64,000 nt of DNA. Source: Lichenibacterium ramalinae (GTDB taxonomy: Bacteria > Pseudomonadota > Alphaproteobacteria > Rhizobiales > Beijerinckiaceae). The notes under the pieces are model-generated. The model was not told the DNA's origin and made no database searches. It worked only from the letters and a program-made list of their open reading frames with translations. Of the stretch, positions 48,913-57,561 are shown in pieces. A program made the translations under genes and the position numbers. The DNA is taken from positions 1 through 64,000 of the forward strand of contig NZ_QYBC01000020.1 of NCBI RefSeq assembly GCF_004137085.1, given 5' to 3'. Within the stretch, counting starts at the first letter, position 1. Each line of letters begins with the position of its first letter.

Positions 48913-49275
48913 ATGGCATTTGATTTCTTTGCCCGAGCTGAAGCTCGTATACAAAAAGAGGCTGCCGATCGTCGTCGCGTTGACGAAGCATATAAGATCC
49001 GGTGCGAGCGTACTGAAAGCTTAGTCAAAGCTTTTGTGCCCTACGCTAAACAGGTGCTCTATCGAGAAAAACTTAATTTTGAACTCGACGGCCCGACGGT
49101 CACTCTGCAAGACGGGCAAAAGCGTCTCCGGCTGGACGCAATGGATAACACTCATTTTCGCATGCGCAAGGCCTCTTTGCTCGGCCTCGACGGCGACGAT
49201 TGGGACGACGGGACTGTATTCGACAACGACGAAGCGCTAACTGACGCACTAGACGCCTGGGCTCAGAAGTCCTAG
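48913..49275 (+). CDS. Small hypothetical protein of the island
   Basis: A 120-residue hydrophilic protein beginning MAFDFFARAEARIQKEAADR. Its codon use is less GC-rich than the core genes. A beta-like core (LNFELDGPTVTLQDGQKRL) and an acidic tail (LGLDGDDWDDGTVFDNDEAL) can be seen. I do not recognise a family. GGAGG lies 11 bases upstream. Confidence 0.6.
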   Translation: MAFDFFARAEARIQKEAADRRRVDEAYKIRCERTESLVKAFVPYAKQVLYREKLNFELDGPTVTLQDGQKRLRLDAMDNTHFRMRKASLLGLDGDDWDDGTVFDNDEALTDALDAWAQKS

Positions 49276-49364
49276 CCATTCCCATCTCAAACAGGCGGCC
49301 AAGCCGACCGGTATCGATCCGGCCGCGGCGCTTCCACGGACGTACTGGAAGCGCCACAGCTCGT

Positions 49365-49613
49365 TCAGGCGACCGCGTCGTGCGCCTGTTGCAGCTTCTC
49401 TGCCGCGGATATGACCTCGTTGAGAACGTGATCGAGCGCCCGCGCTTCGGTCGCGGTCAGCATATAAATGCGATAGCCGTCGTACTCGCGAAACACGCCT
49501 CGCGCCTCTTGTGCGTTTTGTTCCAAGTGGCTCTGCATCACGTCGACCAGCTCAGCGGCGCCGAGCATGTCCGCGACTGCACAGCCGAGCGCGTCCGACT
49601 GATCGGGGCTCAT
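49365..49613 (-). CDS. Small hypothetical protein of the island
   Basis: An 82-residue protein, mostly helical (VADMLGAAELVDVMQSHLEQ, ARALDHVLNEVISAAEKLQQ). Not recognised. Its ATG overlaps the TGA of the small frame at 49610-49723 (ATGA), which suggests translational coupling of two tiny genes on the minus strand. Confidence 0.5.
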   Translation of the reverse strand: MSPDQSDALGCAVADMLGAAELVDVMQSHLEQNAQEARGVFREYDGYRIYMLTATEARALDHVLNEVISAAEKLQQAHDAVA

Positions 49614-49723
49614 GACGTCGCTCGCAGCGATACGCCGGCCGTGGCCAGCTTATGCGCCGCGATCATGCAGGCGGCTCGACGCTGTGCGCTCATGCCTCTT
49701 CGGCCCCTCAGACCGTTCGCCAT
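49610..49723 (-). CDS. Tiny hypothetical protein coupled to the next gene
   Basis: A 37-residue frame (MANGLRGRRG MSAQRRAACM IAAHKLATAG and onwards) whose TGA overlaps the following ATG. The overlap is the main support. The start is uncertain: 49723 or the internal ATG at 49693. The upstream ribosome-binding site is weak. Confidence 0.3.
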   Translation of the reverse strand: MANGLRGRRGMSAQRRAACMIAAHKLATAGVSLRATS

Positions 49724-50038
49724 AGGAAGGGCCCCAAGCTGGAGAAATTTTGAATAGGATGAAAGCCCCGGCGGGTTGGCAAGGGGCAGCAACCTAAGAT
49801 TTTGGCGAGAGTTTCCCTTCCCGTTGCAGATGCACAACACAGGTTCCGCCTTGGGTCAGACCCAAAGCTTGGCTGCTATGATGGCACCCTCGCAGCGGGT
49901 GGTCGCAGCCATCATGCCGGCAATAGACCGCCCGTCGCCGCCCATCCGACTGGGCAGCGCACAAGTTCCGCCCGATTGACGCGCTCGCTCGATCGGCGTT
50001 CCCTCTGCAAGGGAATTCGTGTTGGGGAGACGAGTGCG
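49724..50038. other. Intergenic leader before the Tyr-rich gene
   Basis: A 315-base gap that probably holds the promoters of two divergent units. A GGGGAGA ribosome-binding site lies just before 50039. I see no gene, repeat or RNA here. Confidence 0.4.
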
Positions 50039-50620
50039 ATGTCGGGATACGGCTACGCGTCATACGGTGCTGGTTACGGCTACTACGAAATCTCATTGGG
50101 TGGTTACAACACAGCTCGCGGCGCGTTGACCGGGCCTGGTTCCTCGGCTTACGGGCAGCAGGGTGACATTACGAGCTATGCTCACGAGAACTACAATGGA
50201 GGCATATTCGAGCAAACCACCCTGACGCGTGGGAACACCTATCAGGTCGCCACGAGCTACAGCTACGCAGCCGGATATTACTATTACGGGTCTGATTACG
50301 GCGCTAGCGGCACTAGCGCATACTCCAATCTGAACTCGTATTCGAGCTATTCGTCAGCGTTGGGCAACTCTCAAGAAGGACTGCTCGACTACTCGTCATC
50401 GTCAAGCTCGCACGTTGCCTCCGACGGTTACGATCGTCGGACATCCACCGGATTTTCGCTTCAAAATTATGCGGGTGGGTCTTACAATACGAGTTATCAC
50501 TCGTTTTCCGGCCTGTTCACTTATGCAGGGGATCCTGTGCCGGGCTCCTCCAGCAGCTATTCGTCGACCACGAGCTATGACGCTGCAACGGGGTATGTGA
50601 CGGCCTATCACACGCCTTGA
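50039..50620 (+). CDS. Tyr/Ser/Gly-rich low-complexity protein
   Basis: A 193-residue protein with extreme composition: about 31 Tyr (16%), with Ser and Gly making up much of the rest, and almost no Lys or Arg. Clusters include GYGYASYGAGYGYYE, AAGYYYYGSDYGAS and LDYSSSSSSH. It has no signal peptide or membrane helix and no recognised domain. The composition resembles silk-, prion- or adhesive-like proteins and phase-separating sequences; any function is inference. GGGGAGA precedes the ATG. A hairpin follows the stop. Confidence 0.7.
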   Translation: MSGYGYASYGAGYGYYEISLGGYNTARGALTGPGSSAYGQQGDITSYAHENYNGGIFEQTTLTRGNTYQVATSYSYAAGYYYYGSDYGASGTSAYSNLNSYSSYSSALGNSQEGLLDYSSSSSSHVASDGYDRRTSTGFSLQNYAGGSYNTSYHSFSGLFTYAGDPVPGSSSSYSSTTSYDAATGYVTAYHTP

Positions 50621-50628
50621 AGCAGATC

Positions 50629-50654
50629 GCGATCAGGTCGAGTCACCTGATCGC
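50629..50654 (+). terminator. Hairpin after the Tyr-rich gene
   Basis: GCGATCAGGT-CGAGTC-ACCTGATCGC: a perfect 10-bp stem 9 bases after the stop codon. It has no T run, so it may be a terminator only with help, or an mRNA-stabilising hairpin. Confidence 0.45.
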
Positions 50655-51196
50655 GTGAAGATGCTCGCAAAAACAAGGCACTAGAGCTGAAGTCGCGAGC
50701 CAAGGCGAGCGGCGACGGCTCTAGCGAGGTGCCCCCCTGTCGATACAAGTGCCCAACAGTATGCTGGCAAGCTGATAGCACCCCTGTCGGTCGACCGAGT
50801 GAGACGGCCTGTTCCTCAGTGGCGGTTGGAAGCCGAAGCGGCGGCTGGCCGACCTGTTCTCAGGATGGTCTCCGTAAGGGCTCCGGCTTGCGATCGTCGG
50901 GGAGGATCTCCCGCAGGTGGCTATGCCGACGAATAGCCCTTGGCGCGGAGGTGGTCGGCGATGGCGCGGCGGGGCGCCCGAGCCGCGGGCCGCCGCTGCG
51001 CCGCCTCCCCTCCTCGATTAGCGAGCCTCGCTATGTCGTTTTCGTTCGGCGCGGAGAACGTCGATCCTTTCTCAGCGGCCTGCCGGAGACCCAGCGCCAA
51101 TCGCGCCAGAGTGCCGCTGCATCGTTGAAGACCCGTGTCCCGATGCAGGCGCGGTCCTACCTCCAACCATCCGATCGGGAGCGCGAGGCAGCGGGC
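50655..51196. other. Intergenic region with a 53-bp copy of the receiver-gene end
   Basis: This 542-base stretch has no secure gene. At 50873-50925 lies a 53-base segment differing at only 2 positions from 52931-52983, which encodes the C-terminus of the receiver protein at 52918-53334. On the minus strand a frame ending at 50921 reads REAIADHLRAKGYSS-like residues, but is not recognised. Confidence 0.5.
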
Positions 51197-51973
51197 ATGG
51201 CACGGGTCTTCATCACTGGATCTTCGGACGGGCTCGGGCGCAATGCCGCCAAGCTCCTGGTCGAACTCGGGCACGAGGTCGTGCTGCACGCCCGTAACGA
51301 GGACCGGGCGCGCGAGGCTGCGGCGGCCGTGCCGGGCGCGGAGCGGACACTGATCGGCGATTTCGCCAGCCTCGCCGCGGTCAAGCGCTTAGCCGCAAAG
51401 GCCAACGAGCTTGGCTCTTTCGATGCCGTGATCCACAATGCCGCCGTGGGCTACCGCGAGAAGCGGCGGCTAACGAGCCAGGACGGCTTCTCCCACGTCC
51501 TCGCTATCAACACGCTCGCACCCTACGCGCTGGTTGCCCTGATGCACCCGCCGAAACGGCTTGTCTTCGTCTCATCGGAATTGCACCGGCGCGGGCGGGT
51601 CGACCTGGCCGATTTCGACTGGGAGCGGCGACCGTGGAATGGCACCCAGGCCTATTCCGACACGAAGCTGCATGACGCGATGCTGGCCTTCGCACTTGCC
51701 AGACGCTGGCCGTCGACGCTGTCGAACGCGATGGAGCCGGGCTGGGTCGCCACCAAGATGGGCGGCGCTCGCGCGACCGGCGATCTCGACGCTGCGCACC
51801 GCACGCAGGTTTGGCTCGCCGTCGATAATCAGCAAGCCGCTACCGTGACGGGTGGCTACTTCTTCCACCGCCAGTCCCGCCTTGCCAGCAATGCCGCTCG
51901 GGACACGGCCCTTCAGGACGGTCTGATCGCGGCCTGTGAACGATTGACCGGCATCGCGCTCCCGTCGAGCTGA
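51197..51973 (+). CDS. Short-chain dehydrogenase/reductase
   Basis: A 258-residue SDR. The cofactor motif is FITGSSDGLGRNAAKLL, the NNAG-like site reads HNAAVGY, and the catalytic Tyr-Lys is in AYSDTKLHDAML with Ser in VFVSSE. The longer substrate loop (WERRPWNGTQAYS) and lack of the usual C-terminus resemble retinol-dehydrogenase-type SDRs. It likely uses NADP because of ARNEDRAREAA after strand two. Substrate unknown. The ATG at 51197 begins the fold directly. It is convergent with the RraA-like gene; both lie between copies of a 53-bp repeat. Confidence 0.85.
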   Translation: MARVFITGSSDGLGRNAAKLLVELGHEVVLHARNEDRAREAAAAVPGAERTLIGDFASLAAVKRLAAKANELGSFDAVIHNAAVGYREKRRLTSQDGFSHVLAINTLAPYALVALMHPPKRLVFVSSELHRRGRVDLADFDWERRPWNGTQAYSDTKLHDAMLAFALARRWPSTLSNAMEPGWVATKMGGARATGDLDAAHRTQVWLAVDNQQAATVTGGYFFHRQSRLASNAARDTALQDGLIAACERLTGIALPSS

Positions 51974-52021
51974 CGTCCGATCTCCGAAATACGCCCATTT
52001 CGCCAAGCCGTGAGCCGCGGA

Positions 52022-52696
52022 TCACAGGACGCGAAAACGCTCCCAGACGTCCGCCAGCTTGCCGCCGGCGAGCAACAAGTCTCGCGCCTTGTTTTCCGTG
52101 GATGCCTTGGCCATGGCGAGCGCGATGGCGCGCTCCGCGTAGGCGCTCGGAACGACCGTGATGCCATCCTCGTCGGCGACGATGAGATCGCCCGTCTCGA
52201 CCCGCACGCCTCCCAACTGAATGCTGGTGTCGACCTCCTGGATGGAGACCCGCCCCAGGCTGTCGGTCGGACGACAGCCGCGGCCAGAGATCAAGAACCC
52301 CATCTCGGTGATCTTGCGGCGATCCCGGATCAGGCCGTCGATCACGGCTCCGCGCGCCCCACGTCCTCGCGCCGCCGTGGAGAACAGCTCTCCCCAGGCC
52401 GCGGCAGGATGGCGAGAACAATCCACTACGGCGACATCACCAATCCGCAGGCTGTCGATAAAATCGATCTCGCCTCCGTAATGCCGTGCCGGCGCAGCCT
52501 CGACAGGGACGCTCAATGCGGTGCGAGCCCAACCTATCAGCGTCCCGGGGCCACCCAGCGGCACCAAGCCAGGCGAGACCGTTTGGCCGCGGAGGCCCAT
52601 TGCGTCGCAGACGTCCGAGAAGACAGCGCTGTAGGTGGCGGAAGCAACTGCGTCGAGGTCGACCCCAGGGTTCGGTCGGGATGACGTGTCCGTCAT
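52022..52696 (-). CDS. RraA-like protein (HMG/CHA aldolase family)
   Basis: A 224-residue member of the RraA/dimethylmenaquinone methyltransferase-like fold, which includes RNase E inhibitor RraA and 4-hydroxy-4-methyl-2-oxoglutarate aldolases. Typical blocks are VFSDVCDAMGLRGQ, GDVAVVDCSRH, GELFSTAARGRGARGAVIDG, IRDRRKITEMGF and DLIVADEDGITVVP. The GxxxxxxARGxxGxxxDGxxRD layout supports the metal-binding aldolase group. Substrate is not predicted. It is preceded by no obvious operon partner. Confidence 0.82.
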   Translation of the reverse strand: MTDTSSRPNPGVDLDAVASATYSAVFSDVCDAMGLRGQTVSPGLVPLGGPGTLIGWARTALSVPVEAAPARHYGGEIDFIDSLRIGDVAVVDCSRHPAAAWGELFSTAARGRGARGAVIDGLIRDRRKITEMGFLISGRGCRPTDSLGRVSIQEVDTSIQLGGVRVETGDLIVADEDGITVVPSAYAERAIALAMAKASTENKARDLLLAGGKLADVWERFRVL

Positions 52697-52917
52697 AAAG
52701 GCTCTCTCGTGTGAGCATCATGGAACGTGCAAGCTGCGAACTCACGAATGGCCCCGAAAGGTCGAGCGGCTCCCTGAATGCTTGGTTCGACAAGAACCAC
52801 AATGGGCGATGGAGGACCACCGAAACGCCACGAGGAAGTGGAGGTCACACATTACGCACCTTAGCGCCGCGACCGATTCATCTCGCCCTTGCATTTTCTG
52901 TGTATGGACGCTTCGCA

Positions 52918-53334
52918 TCATGAGGGCCGTCGTAAGGGCTCCGGCTTGCGATCGTCCGGTAGGATCTCCCGCAGGTGGCTATGGACCGTCTCGGCGCTGA
53001 ACGGTTTCCCGATGAAGCGGGCGCCGTCGGGCATGTCGCCATCAGCGGGCTTGAGCCGGCCCGAAGCGATGACGATCGCGACATAGGGCCATCTCACGCA
53101 AGCTTCACGGGCCAGGGCAAAGCCGTTTCTCGAGCCCGGCATCTCGACGTCGGAAAACAGAACAGCGATGTCGAGGTGCCGCTGCTCCAGAACCGCTATG
53201 GCGGCGTCGCCGCTCTCCGCTTCCATCGTGCGAAACCCAGCGTGGTCGAGGATTTCCGCAACGTCCATGCGGAGAAGCGCGTCATCGTCGACGACGAGTG
53301 CGTAGGGTCGGAGGTCGTCGCGAGGCTCTACCAT
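52918..53334 (-). CDS. Receiver-domain-only response regulator
   Basis: A 138-residue CheY-like protein. The acidic pair is VVDDDALLRMDV, the phospho-acceptor Asp is in VLFSDVEMPGSRNG and the conserved Lys is in FIGKPF. The REMPG-like loop with GSRNG is typical of the single-domain regulators common in Rhizobiales. No output domain is present and no kinase is nearby. Its last 53 bases are duplicated at 50873-50925. It lies just downstream of umuC on the same strand. Confidence 0.88.
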   Translation of the reverse strand: MVEPRDDLRPYALVVDDDALLRMDVAEILDHAGFRTMEAESGDAAIAVLEQRHLDIAVLFSDVEMPGSRNGFALAREACVRWPYVAIVIASGRLKPADGDMPDGARFIGKPFSAETVHSHLREILPDDRKPEPLRRPS

Positions 53335-53364
53335 GGCGTCCGAATGCGCGATCGTTCGATAGGT

Positions 53365-54627
53365 TCAAACCGCCAGCAAGTCGCCCCATCGCGTCGTGTA
53401 CCGGGCCGAGAGGTGCTCGGCCCGCAGCGTCCAGCCCTTCGCACCCGTGGCGGTGCCATATCCGACCGTGCCCCGGCCGTAGCGGCGGTTCAGGGCGTCG
53501 ATCGACGCCATCAGCAATTTGCTGCGCGGGTCGTCGGGGTGGAGGAACAGCGAGCCCTGAACGGCGCCGGCCTTGATCAGCGCCGGGAAAATCACGCCGG
53601 CTTTCTTGTAGAGGAAGCCATCGCGCCAGATGCAGTCCAGGCCGAACATGGCGGCCTTGGTGAGCCGCCCCGTGTCCGCCGTCGCCACGGTGAGCTGCAC
53701 GGGCCGCGTGGCGCCGTACTGGGCCTGGTCGGGGCGGTGGCGGTTCGTGTGGGCGAAGACGATGAGGCTCGCGGTCGCGAGCCCTTGCCGGCGCATCTTC
53801 TCCGCCGCCCGCGCCGTGTGGCTGGCGACCGCCTCTTCCATCTCGCGCCGGAGCCCGACGGCCCGGCCGAAGGACCGCGTGGCCATGATGCTCTTTCGGT
53901 CCGGGCTATGCCGCTCGAGGTCGAGGCAGGGCAGGCCGCGCAGCTCGTGCACCATGCGCTCGATGTTGACGTTGAAGGCGCGTCGCGCCACCTGCGGATC
54001 CGTGGCGCGCAGTTCGAGCGGCGTGGTGATCCCGATCGCCCGCATGCGCTCGGCGAGCCGGCTGGCGACGCCCCACAGATCCGTCAGTTCCATGCGGCCG
54101 AGCGCCTCCTCCTGCGCCTCGCGGGTCAGCAGCATGCAGACGCCCCCGGAAGCAGGGTCGCGCTTGGCCGTCCGGTTCGCCACCTTGGCCAACGTCTTCG
54201 TCGGCGCGATGCCGACCGAGACCGGGATGCCGGTCCACTGCAGCACGGTCGCCCGGAGTCGGCGCGCGTGCGCCTCGAGCCGGTGCTCGAAGCCCCCGAA
54301 GCCGAGGAAGGCCTCGTCGATCGAATAGACCTCCAGCTCCGGGGTGAAGTCCGACAGGACGCGCATCACGCGAGCCGACAGGTCGCCGTAGAGGGTGTAG
54401 TTGCTCGACCGCACCACGATCCCGCTGCCGGCGTGACGGTCCTTCACGAGGTGCCACGGGTCGCCCATGGCGATCCCCAGGGCCTTCGCCTCGTTCGAGC
54501 GGGCGATCACGCAACCGTCGTTGTTCGACAGCACGACGATCGGCAGGCCGCGCAGCGACGGTTGGAAGAGCCGCTCGCAGGAGGCGTAGAAGTTGTTGCA
54601 GTCGACGAGGGCGACGGGGCGGGCCAT
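53365..54627 (-). CDS. umuC: Y-family DNA polymerase UmuC (Pol V)
   Basis: A 420-residue translesion polymerase. Motifs in order: [17 protein letters not shown] (catalytic Asp), [25 protein letters not shown] (about 102), [32 protein letters not shown] and a C-terminal DUF4113-type segment ([20 protein letters not shown]). It needs UmuD' for function. The ATG at 54627 starts the fold; umuD ends 8 bases before it (54635), so they form an operon. Its 3' 579 bases are present again, inverted, at 55716-56294. Confidence 0.93.
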   Translation of the reverse strand: MARPVALVDCNNFYASCERLFQPSLRGLPIVVLSNNDGCVIARSNEAKALGIAMGDPWHLVKDRHAGSGIVVRSSNYTLYGDLSARVMRVLSDFTPELEVYSIDEAFLGFGGFEHRLEAHARRLRATVLQWTGIPVSVGIAPTKTLAKVANRTAKRDPASGGVCMLLTREAQEEALGRMELTDLWGVASRLAERMRAIGITTPLELRATDPQVARRAFNVNIERMVHELRGLPCLDLERHSPDRKSIMATRSFGRAVGLRREMEEAVASHTARAAEKMRRQGLATASLIVFAHTNRHRPDQAQYGATRPVQLTVATADTGRLTKAAMFGLDCIWRDGFLYKKAGVIFPALIKAGAVQGSLFLHPDDPRSKLLMASIDALNRRYGRGTVGYGTATGAKGWTLRAEHLSARYTTRWGDLLAV

Positions 54628-54634
54628 GGGGCCC

Positions 54635-55195
54635 TCAGAAGGTCCGGATGACGCCGGTGACGACGCCCCACACCTCGAAGGCCGAGGCCTCCGTGATGAC
54701 GATCGGCGCGAAGGCCGGGTTGGCCGCCTCGAGCACGACGCCACCGGCCTTGAGCCGATAGGTCTTGATCGTGAACTCGCCCCCGACGAGGCCGAGCACG
54801 ATGCAGCCGCTCACGGCCGAGCGGGAGCGGTCGACCACGGCGATGTCCCCCGGCAGCATGCCGCGGTCGCGCATGCTCTCGCCCGAGATCCGCACCGCGA
54901 AGGTGGCGGCCGGGTTCTTGACGAGCAGATCGTTGAAGTCGAGCGGCCGGTCCATGTAGTCGTCCGCCGGGCTCGGGAAGCCGCACGCCGCCGCCGCCGA
55001 GGCGAGGGGCACAGATGCCGTCCTGAGAGCCGAAACGTCGAGGAAGGCGTTGATGTCGCCAGCGCGCAGGCTCCCGTCCCGCATGCGCTTGGCGAAAGCG
55101 GCGAGCGGCAGCGGCAGGCGCACCACCGCCGAGGGCTCGCCGGGCGGCCGACCGGCGCCGGACCTGGCGCCTCCTCTCTTCCGCAGTTCGGTCAT
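54635..55195 (-). CDS. umuD: UmuD-like S24 peptidase
   Basis: A 186-residue UmuD, about 45 residues longer at the N-terminus than E. coli UmuD. The self-cleavage site is [11 protein letters not shown] (Cys71-Gly72), the nucleophile Ser is in ISGESM (Ser107) and the general-base Lys in FTIKTY (Lys144). The spacing matches E. coli (24-25, 60, 97). The extension begins [18 protein letters not shown], a form common in plasmid- and island-borne UmuD. I see no canonical alphaproteobacterial SOS box (GAAC or GTTC with 7-base spacing) upstream. Confidence 0.92.
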   Translation of the reverse strand: MTELRKRGGARSGAGRPPGEPSAVVRLPLPLAAFAKRMRDGSLRAGDINAFLDVSALRTASVPLASAAAACGFPSPADDYMDRPLDFNDLLVKNPAATFAVRISGESMRDRGMLPGDIAVVDRSRSAVSGCIVLGLVGGEFTIKTYRLKAGGVVLEAANPAFAPIVITEASAFEVWGVVTGVIRTF

Positions 55196-55203
55196 GACTC
55201 GGT

Positions 55204-55243
55204 CCCCGCTGATTACCGTTACAAATATCAACTTAGAGCGGGG
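55204..55243. promoter_or_regulatory. Inverted repeat upstream of umuD
   Basis: CCCCGCT (55204-55210) pairs with AGCGGGG (55237-55243) around an AT-rich patch containing GATTACCGTTACAAATATCA. It lies just before the umuD start and may be the operator or a leader hairpin. Confidence 0.4.
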
Positions 55244-55483
55244 TGATTTGCAAGGGGTTTGTCCCGAGCGGTCCGACAGTCCTGCCTTCGCAACGGCACC
55301 AAGCTGACGGGACGCCGTCGAGATCGTTTGCCCGCTGCCCTTGAGGGTAGCGGGCGCTTTCAGCGTTGTGGACGCCCGAGAAGGGCGCTTATCAGGCGCC
55401 CGATGGGGCAGGGTAGGGCGTGGACGGCAGCGCAGACCGTCCAACGCCATCTCGCAAGATCAGGCACTTGACCTCGATTTGTC

Positions 55484-55522
55484 ATCAGGGGGTCGCGGGT
55501 TCGATCCCTGCAACCGGCACCA
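55484..55522 (+). repeat. Attachment site, middle copy
   Basis: An exact 39-base copy of the 3' end of tRNA-Thr. The upstream half of a tRNA is absent, so this is not a gene. It marks the junction between two tandem elements. Downstream bases (AGCGTTGTCAGCG) also resemble those after the tRNA. Confidence 0.85.
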
Positions 55523-55561
55523 AGCGTTGTCAGCGACTTAGTCTCGCTTCTCGGGCAAGGC

Positions 55562-55599
55562 GCTTCCCAAAAAGCTCAATTGGGAAGCATATGGGAAGC
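55562..55599. repeat. Possible arm-type integrase sites, second element
   Basis: GCTTCCC followed by inverted and direct GGGAAGC copies, in the same spacing as at 48573-48610. Both sets follow an att copy by about 40 bases. Confidence 0.45.
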
Positions 55600-55715
55600 G
55601 CATCGCTTTGATGCCGCGGTGGCCGGCTGTTCCGGGCGAAAATCCTCAGCGGCGCCAAACAGCAATTTCACCTGCCGGCGTCCGATCCCGTCATGCTGGG
55701 CCACTGGGCAGTCTG

Positions 55716-56294
55716 CTGCGCGGCATGCCCTGCCTCGACCTCGAGCGTCACAGCCCCGACCGGAAGAGCATCATGGCGACGCGGTCCTTCGGGCGACCGG
55801 TCGGGCTCCGGCGCGAGATGGAGGAGGTCGTCGCCAGCCATACGGCGCGGGCGGCGGAGAAGATTCGGCGCCAGGGCCTCGCAACGGCGAGCCTCATCGT
55901 CTTCGCCCACACGAACCGCCACCGCCCCGACCAGGCGCAGTATGGCGCCAAGCGGCTCGTCCAGCTGACCGTGGCGACTGCAGACACGGGTCGGCTCACC
56001 AAGGCCGCCATGTTCGGCCTGGACTGCATCTGGCGCGATGGCTTCCTCTACAAGAAGGCCGGCGTGATTTTCCCGACGCTGATCAAGGCCGGCGCCGTGC
56101 AGGGCTCGCTGTTCCTTCACCCCGACGACCCGCGGAGCAAGTCGCTGATGGCGTCCATCGACGTCCTGAACCGCTGCTACGGCCGGGGCACGGTCGCATG
56201 TGGCACCGCCACGGGTGCGAAGGGCGGGACGCTGCGGGCCGAGCACCTCTCGGCCCGGTACACGACGCGCTGGGGCGGCCTGCTGGCGGTTTGA
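55716..56294 (+). pseudogene. umuC: umuC 3' fragment, inverted copy
   Basis: The frame encodes the last 192 residues of UmuC, from [16 protein letters not shown] to GGLLAV, about 95% identical to those of the intact gene at 53365-54627 and in opposite orientation. The catalytic palm and fingers are missing. An ORF from 55608 runs into it, but that leader is not UmuC. Differences from the intact copy include PTLIK for PALIK and SLMAS for LLMAS. Confidence 0.9.
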
Positions 56295-56424
56295 ACGGCG
56301 TCGGACTACGTGGCGTTCTCGTCGGTACGGCGGTTCAGCCCCGCGCAAACGAAGATCACACGCCTGAACTTTCGCCAAGTGGTTGCGTTTAGCTGAACCA
56401 AATTTCCAATCTGAAGGCAATACC

Positions 56425-56700
56425 GTGAAAGTTCTTCGCTCGCTTCTATTCGTGGCTGCATCCTTTGCGGCACAATGCACCGCTCAAGCCGCTCCGCTCA
56501 ATAGATGTGTTGGTGGTGAGCCCTGGTATCGTGGTTCCACGTCATCACAGGATATCAGGGGAGCGGGCGAGTTCTTTCGTCGTCCTGACGGATCCATGTA
56601 TTTTATACACGGGGGTAACAACCAGGGCAAACAAGAAGTAGATATTGAATGCTTCAATCACCTGCATAATCCGCCTCCGGTCTATAAATCGAACTGGTGA
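56425..56700 (+). CDS. Small secreted protein of the island
   Basis: A 91-residue protein starting at a GTG with GAAGG 7 bases upstream. A signal peptide (KVLRSLLFVAASFAAQCTAQAA) is followed by a 68-residue mature part with two Cys (LNRCVGGEPWYRG, DIECFNHLH) that may pair. It is less GC-rich than the core. Not recognised. Confidence 0.6.
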   Translation: MKVLRSLLFVAASFAAQCTAQAAPLNRCVGGEPWYRGSTSSQDIRGAGEFFRRPDGSMYFIHGGNNQGKQEVDIECFNHLHNPPPVYKSNW

Positions 56701-56843
56701 GATAAAGAAAGCACCCCGCGAGTAGTTCGTGTCAAGTCGGGTAAACCGCACCGGTCACGGCGACGACGATCCGACGATCGTCGAACCTGTGGCCGAAGCA
56801 GGGTAGGGCGCCGTCGGCGATCGCCGCGACGCTCCTCGCTGGG

Positions 56844-57264
56844 TCAGGCCTTTTTGCCGCCGCGGCCAGCCTTCTTGGGTGCGTCGGGCTCCGGCTCGGC
56901 CTCTTGGGCTGCGTCGTCGACCTCTGCCGCGCCTGCTGCGCCCTAGGCCGATGGCCTTGGCCAGAACGGAGCGGTGCGCCGCGTAGGCCGGCGCCACCAT
57001 CGGATAGTCGTGCGGAAGGCCCCACTTTGCACGGTAGTCGGCCGGCGTCATGCCGAGGCCGGCGAGGTAGCGCTTCATCGACTTCAGCTTGCGGCCGTCC
57101 TCGAGGCTGATGAGGTAGTCGTCCGTGATGGACTCCTTGACCGGCAGGGCGGGCTTGGGCGGCTCCCCGGAGACCGCCGGATCGGCCCCTTGGCTCCGCT
57201 CCCAATCAAACGCCGTCCCCGACGCTCCGTCCGCAGGCGCGATGATACAGCCGCGACACGGCAT
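56844..57264 (-). pseudogene. MucR/Ros-like regulator, truncated and frameshifted
   Basis: The frame holds the core of a MucR-family protein: PALPVKESITDDYLISLEDG, KRYLAGLGMTPADYRAKWGL and DYPMVAPAYAAHRSVLAKAI. The usual N-terminal helical region is absent, replaced by unrelated sequence. After GLGR a one-base shift is needed to reach the natural tail (AAGAAEVDDAAQ, then PKKAGRGGKKA and TGA at 56844-56846). Three of the four zinc-finger ligands are lost: Cys to Ser, His to Tyr and the second His to Leu. MucR proteins regulate exopolysaccharide and cell-cycle genes. If the frameshift is real, the gene is probably inactive. Confidence 0.65.
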
Positions 57265-57561
57265 TGGGTGGCCTGACGCCCCACCGACAAACCTCCGCAG
57301 CATCAGCCGATCGATCACCTCGACGCAGACGGCTGCCGCTTGGGCTTTTGCCGTCAAGGCAACCTGCCATCCAGGGCCCATACCTGTCTTTCGCGCCAAC
57401 GACGGCCGATCACGGACGGGCGCTTCGGTCGATTTGCGTGTCCGATCGTCGAGCCGCTGGCCCAAGCTACGACTTCGACCCGTGAGAGGGTGACGGGTCT
57501 GGCTGCCGTCATCGCTACGATAGGCCGCCGACATTGAGCTTATGGTACTGGCCCTAGCCAT

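Noticed and set aside
55484-55522. A possible second tRNA-Thr gene
   Set aside because: Only the 3' half is present; no acceptor 5' arm or D arm lies upstream. It is an att copy.
55608-55715. Start of a complete gene running into the umuC copy
   Set aside because: The leader is not UmuC-like, so the frame is a chance fusion before the truncated copy.
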